Shown: positions 61,252-64,000 of the stretch, piece after piece
How the letters are laid out: each line of letters opens with the position of its first letter
Position numbering within the stretch: position 1 is the stretch's first letter
Origin: Roseiarcus sp963732155
GTDB taxonomy: Bacteria > Pseudomonadota > Alphaproteobacteria > Rhizobiales > Beijerinckiaceae
NCBI GenBank assembly: GCA_963732155.1
Contig: CAVSYB010000013.1
Location: forward strand, 248,001 to 312,000
DNA length: 64,000 bases
Direction of reading: 5' to 3'
Position numbers and translations under genes: made by a program
Notes under the pieces: model-generated
The model's input: only the letters and a program-made list of their open reading frames with translations
What the model was told of the DNA's origin: nothing
The model's database searches: none

Positions 61252-62658
61252 TCAGTATCGATACTGGTCCGCCTTGAACGGCCCGCTGGCGGGCACCCCG
61301 AGATAGGCCGATTGCTGATCGGTCAGTCTTGTGAGCTTGGCGCCGATCTTGGCGAGGTGCAGCGCGGCGACCTTTTCGTCGAGATGCTTGGGCAAGGTAT
61401 AGACCTGTTTGGCGTATTGGCCCGGCTTGGTCCACAGCTCGATCTGCGCCAGCGTCTGGTTGGTGAAGGAGGCCGACATCACGAACGAGGGATGGCCGGT
61501 GGCGTTGCCGAGGTTGACGAGGCGGCCTTCCGACAAAAGCAGGATTTTCTTGCCGTCGGGAAACTCGATCTCGTCGACCTGCGGCTTGACGTTGCTCCAC
61601 TTGTAGTTGCGCAGCGCGCCGACCTGGATCTCCGAGTCGAAATGGCCGATGTTGCAAACGATCGCGCGGTCGCGCATCGCGCGCATGTGGTCGAGCGTGA
61701 TGACGTCGACATTGCCGGTGGCGGTGACGAATATGTCGGCGCGCGGCGCCGCCTCGTCCATCGTGACGACCTCGTAGCCCTCCATCGCCGCCTGCAAGGC
61801 GCAGATCGGGTCGATCTCGGAGACCATCACGCGGCAGCCGGCGTTGCGCAGCGAAGCCGCCGAGCCCTTGCCGACGTCGCCGAAGCCGGCGACCATCGCC
61901 ACCTTGCCCGCCATCATCACGTCGGTGCCCCGGCGGATGCCGTCGACCAGCGATTCGCGGCAGCCGTAAAGATTGTCGAACTTGGACTTGGTGACGCTGT
62001 CGTTGACGTTGATCGCCGGCCACAGCAGGCGGCCCTCTTTGGCCATCACGTAGAGCCGGTGGACGCCGGTGGTGGTCTCCTCGGTGACCCCCCTGATCGC
62101 GGCGGCGTTGCGCCCGTACCAGCCGGGGCGGGCGTTCAGGCGGCGCTTGATGGCGGCGAACAGCACCTCCTCCTCCTCGTTGCCGGGCTTGTCGAGGAAG
62201 GCGCGCTCGCCCTGTTCGGCGCGCAGGCCGAGATGGATCAGCAAGGTGGCGTCGCCGCCGTCGTCGAGGATCATGTTGGGCTGCCCGCCGTCGCCCCATT
62301 CGAAGATGCGATGGGTGTAGTCCCAGTAGTCGGTCAGGCTCTCGCCCTTGACGGCAAACACCGGGGTGCCGGCGGCGGCGATCGCCGCGGCGGCGTGGTC
62401 CTGGGTCGAATAGATGTTGCAAGAGGCCCAGCGCACGTCGGCGCCGAGCGCTTTCAGCGTTTCGATCAGCACCGCGGTCTGGATGGTCATGTGCAGTGAG
62501 CCGGCGATTCTGGCGCCCTTCAGCGGCTGCGCCCGCGCAAATTCGGCGCGCGTCGCCATCAGGCCCGGCATTTCGGTCTCGGCGATGGCGATTTCCTTGC
62601 GTCCCCAACCGGCGAGCGCGATGTCGGCGATCACATAGTCCTTGGCGTCATTGGTCAT
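61252..62658 (-). CDS. ahcY: adenosylhomocysteinase (SAH hydrolase)
   Basis: 468 residues from ATG 62658. Splits S-adenosylhomocysteine to adenosine and homocysteine, which frees methyltransferases from product inhibition. SLHMTIQTAVLIETLKALGA, SCNIYSTQDHAAAAIAAAGT, NINVNDSVTKSKFDNLYGCR (as INVNDSVTKSKFDNLYGCRE) and VAGFGDVGKGSAASLRNAGC for NAD are intact, as is the KADQYRY C-terminus that caps the neighbouring subunit. Length matches the bacterial long form with an internal insertion. Tetramer in the cytoplasm. Confidence 0.97.
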   Translation of the reverse strand: MTNDAKDYVIADIALAGWGRKEIAIAETEMPGLMATRAEFARAQPLKGARIAGSLHMTIQTAVLIETLKALGADVRWASCNIYSTQDHAAAAIAAAGTPVFAVKGESLTDYWDYTHRIFEWGDGGQPNMILDDGGDATLLIHLGLRAEQGERAFLDKPGNEEEEVLFAAIKRRLNARPGWYGRNAAAIRGVTEETTTGVHRLYVMAKEGRLLWPAINVNDSVTKSKFDNLYGCRESLVDGIRRGTDVMMAGKVAMVAGFGDVGKGSAASLRNAGCRVMVSEIDPICALQAAMEGYEVVTMDEAAPRADIFVTATGNVDVITLDHMRAMRDRAIVCNIGHFDSEIQVGALRNYKWSNVKPQVDEIEFPDGKKILLLSEGRLVNLGNATGHPSFVMSASFTNQTLAQIELWTKPGQYAKQVYTLPKHLDEKVAALHLAKIGAKLTRLTDQQSAYLGVPASGPFKADQYRY

Positions 62659-63055
62659 CGTTTCGCGCGCCCCAAACACATCTGGCCGCCTCGTATCAAG
62701 TCTCGCGAGAACAAGCAAACCTCGCGCGACCGCGGATGAGGCGTCGTCTTAGAAGCCTCGCGGCGAAGGTTTGGCGGCTGGCGGTCCCCGCGCGGGCGCC
62801 CGGCAACAGGCCTTGCGGCGGCGGTCTGCGGCGCATGCCGCCGCCGGTCGCGCGCCACGGGGGCTCGCCGGCCGACGCCGCGCGCCATTTCGGCCCCCGG
62901 CGTCCGCGCTTGGCGGCGAATTAACCCTGGCCGGCTTTGACGGGGGAGGCGTCACGCGCTAGGTCGCTCAGGCGCGCGGACTGTGCTACAAGCAAGAAAC
63001 GAGCCGCGCAATATTGCGCAAGCAACGTCCCCTCGGCGCGAGTCAGTAGCGAACA
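62659..63055. other. divergent region between ahcY and rpoN, with a 14-base palindrome
   Basis: 397 bases. GCGCAATATTGCGC at 63006-63019 is a perfect palindrome 37 bases before the rpoN ATG, a possible operator. I looked for an SAH riboswitch upstream of ahcY and did not find one I could support. Confidence 0.4.
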
Positions 63056-64000
63056 ATGGCTTTGTCGGCAAAACTGGTGATGCGTCAAGGCCAGTCGATG
63101 GTGATGACGCCGCAACTCCTGCAGGCGATCAAGCTGCTGCAACTGCCCAATATCGAACTGGCCGCCTACATCGAATCCGAGCTCGAGCGCAACCCGCTGC
63201 TCGAGCGCGCCGACGATCTGGCCCCGCCGGCCCCCGAATCCGAGGCCGCCGCCCTTTCCGAAACGCCGCCGCGCGAGGATGCCGACTGGGACTCGCCGGA
63301 GCTCGAGACCGACGCCGGCGCGCTGGCCCAAAATCTAGGCACCGAGCTCGACAACGCCTTCGAGGCCGACCGCGCGCCGACGCCGGCCGAATACAGCCCG
63401 CCCGCCGAGGGCCACGGCCTGACCGCGACCTCGTGGAGCGGCGTCGCCGGCGGCGGATCGGACGCCTTCGCGCCCAATCTCGAGGCCTATGCGGCGGCCG
63501 AGGTCAGCCTCGGCGACCATCTGGCGCGGCAGGCGGCGATCGTTCTGACCGACCCGGCCGAGATGATGATCGGCCGCGCCCTGATCGACGCGCTCGACGA
63601 GGCCGGCTATCTGACCGGCGTGCTCGGCGACCTCGCCGACCGCCTCGGCGCGCCGCTCGCCCAGGTCGAATCGGTGCTTCGGCGCCTGCAGCAGCTGGAG
63701 CCGACCGGCGTCTTTGCGCGCGATCTCGCCGAATGCCTGGCGCTGCAACTGATCGAGCGCGACCGGTTCGACCCGGCGATGCAGGCGCTCATCGCCAATC
63801 TGCCGCTGCTCGCCAGGCGCGACTATCCGGCTTTGCGCCGCCTGTGCGGCGTCGACGACGAGGACCTCTCCGACATGATCGGCGAGATCCGCCGCCTCGA
63901 GCCCAAACCCGGCCGCGCCTTCGGCGCGCCGCCCGACCAGTTGGCGACCGCCGATGTGTTCGTCTCGGTCGCCCCCGACGATTCCTGGCGCATCGAACTC
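63056..64000 (+). CDS. rpoN: RNA polymerase sigma-54 factor, C-terminus cut off by window edge
   Basis: The first 315 codons are present. MALSAKLVMRQGQSMVMTPQ LLQAIKLLQLPN is the activator-interacting region I. An acidic variable region II follows (about residues 50-135). Region III, the core-binding part, begins at about 155 (LARQAAIVLTDPAEMMIGRA, LIDALDEAGYLTG, RLQQLEPTGVFARDLAECLA LQL). The DNA-binding HTH and the RpoN box lie beyond the window. Sigma-54 directs nitrogen and other specialised genes. An lptB gene, often upstream of rpoN, is absent here; ahcY is the divergent neighbour. Confidence 0.96.
   Translation, partial: MALSAKLVMRQGQSMVMTPQLLQAIKLLQLPNIELAAYIESELERNPLLERADDLAPPAPESEAAALSETPPREDADWDSPELETDAGALAQNLGTELDNAFEADRAPTPAEYSPPAEGHGLTATSWSGVAGGGSDAFAPNLEAYAAAEVSLGDHLARQAAIVLTDPAEMMIGRALIDALDEAGYLTGVLGDLADRLGAPLAQVESVLRRLQQLEPTGVFARDLAECLALQLIERDRFDPAMQALIANLPLLARRDYPALRRLCGVDDEDLSDMIGEIRRLEPKPGRAFGAPPDQLATADVFVSVAPDDSWRIEL

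Noticed and set aside
62659..63055. SAH riboswitch upstream of ahcY
   Set aside because: I searched for the conserved loop and found no convincing match. A covariance-model search would decide it.

Overview
The window is GC-rich, densely packed chromosomal DNA of an alphaproteobacterium, most likely of the Hyphomicrobiales (Rhizobiales). Supporting signs are a DUF4167 gene next to prmC, a GTTC-N7-GTTC SOS box, the palindromic repeat around 13933-13964, alphaproteobacterial porin- and LptE-like sequences, and ugd, ahcY and rpoN of the expected type. The species cannot be named from this sequence.

Region by region. 1-12.5 kb is a surface-polysaccharide locus, mostly on the minus strand: a cut-off membrane protein, a transposase remnant, a two-domain GT2 glycosyltransferase, an ABC-2 polysaccharide exporter (ATPase and permease), a methyltransferase, rfbA and rfbB (dTDP-sugar synthesis), an LptE-like lipoprotein fused to a ricin-type lectin domain, a secreted ricin-type lectin, an RgpF-like rhamnan protein and another GT2 enzyme. 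12.7-13.4 kb is a Phd/VapC-type toxin-antitoxin pair. 14-26 kb is mainly core: M19 dipeptidase, ugd, DUF4167, prmC, secA, cfa, an AidB-type acyl-CoA dehydrogenase and a flavin-binding oxidase-fold protein. 26-30.8 kb holds a radical SAM gene under a probable LexA box, a higBA module with a visible operator, an exported three-repeat lectin with a His/Asp-rich tail, and an aldo/keto reductase. 30.9-34.4 kb has a CNMP-EAL protein, a zinc metallopeptidase, apt and a YjbR-like gene.

34.5-40 kb is a decaying accessory stretch: a GH99-like pseudogene with many frameshifts, a methyltransferase with a 5-prime frameshift, a glycosyltransferase, a complete IS630 element with a damaged transposase, and a frameshifted exported DUF4431-like gene. 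40-46.9 kb has periplasmic trehalase, an orphan Hcp with a Ser/Gly/Asp-rich partner, a 2OG-Fe(II) oxygenase fused to an HD-like domain, and a run of small exported Gly-rich or porin-like proteins. 47.2-49.7 kb is a cytochrome bd oxidase operon (cydA, cydB, DUF2474). 50-56.2 kb contains a RidA protein, a 45-residue exported peptide, two class III nucleotide cyclases, a truncated WYL regulator and an alpha/beta hydrolase. About 56.6-60.0 kb is an AT-richer island with two overlapping genes that share a motif, an IS1595 relic, a frameshifted DUF6471 gene and an orphan membrane protein. The right edge returns to core: a GtrB-like glycosyltransferase, ahcY and the start of rpoN.

Most unusual observations: the LptE-ricin fusion beside its apparent lectin donor; an SOS box on a radical SAM gene; the paired island genes sharing a GIVTQGQ motif; the lectin with a His/Asp-rich tail; and repeated frameshifts at short homopolymer runs, which could be real decay or consensus error. 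No tRNA, rRNA or CRISPR array was recognised.
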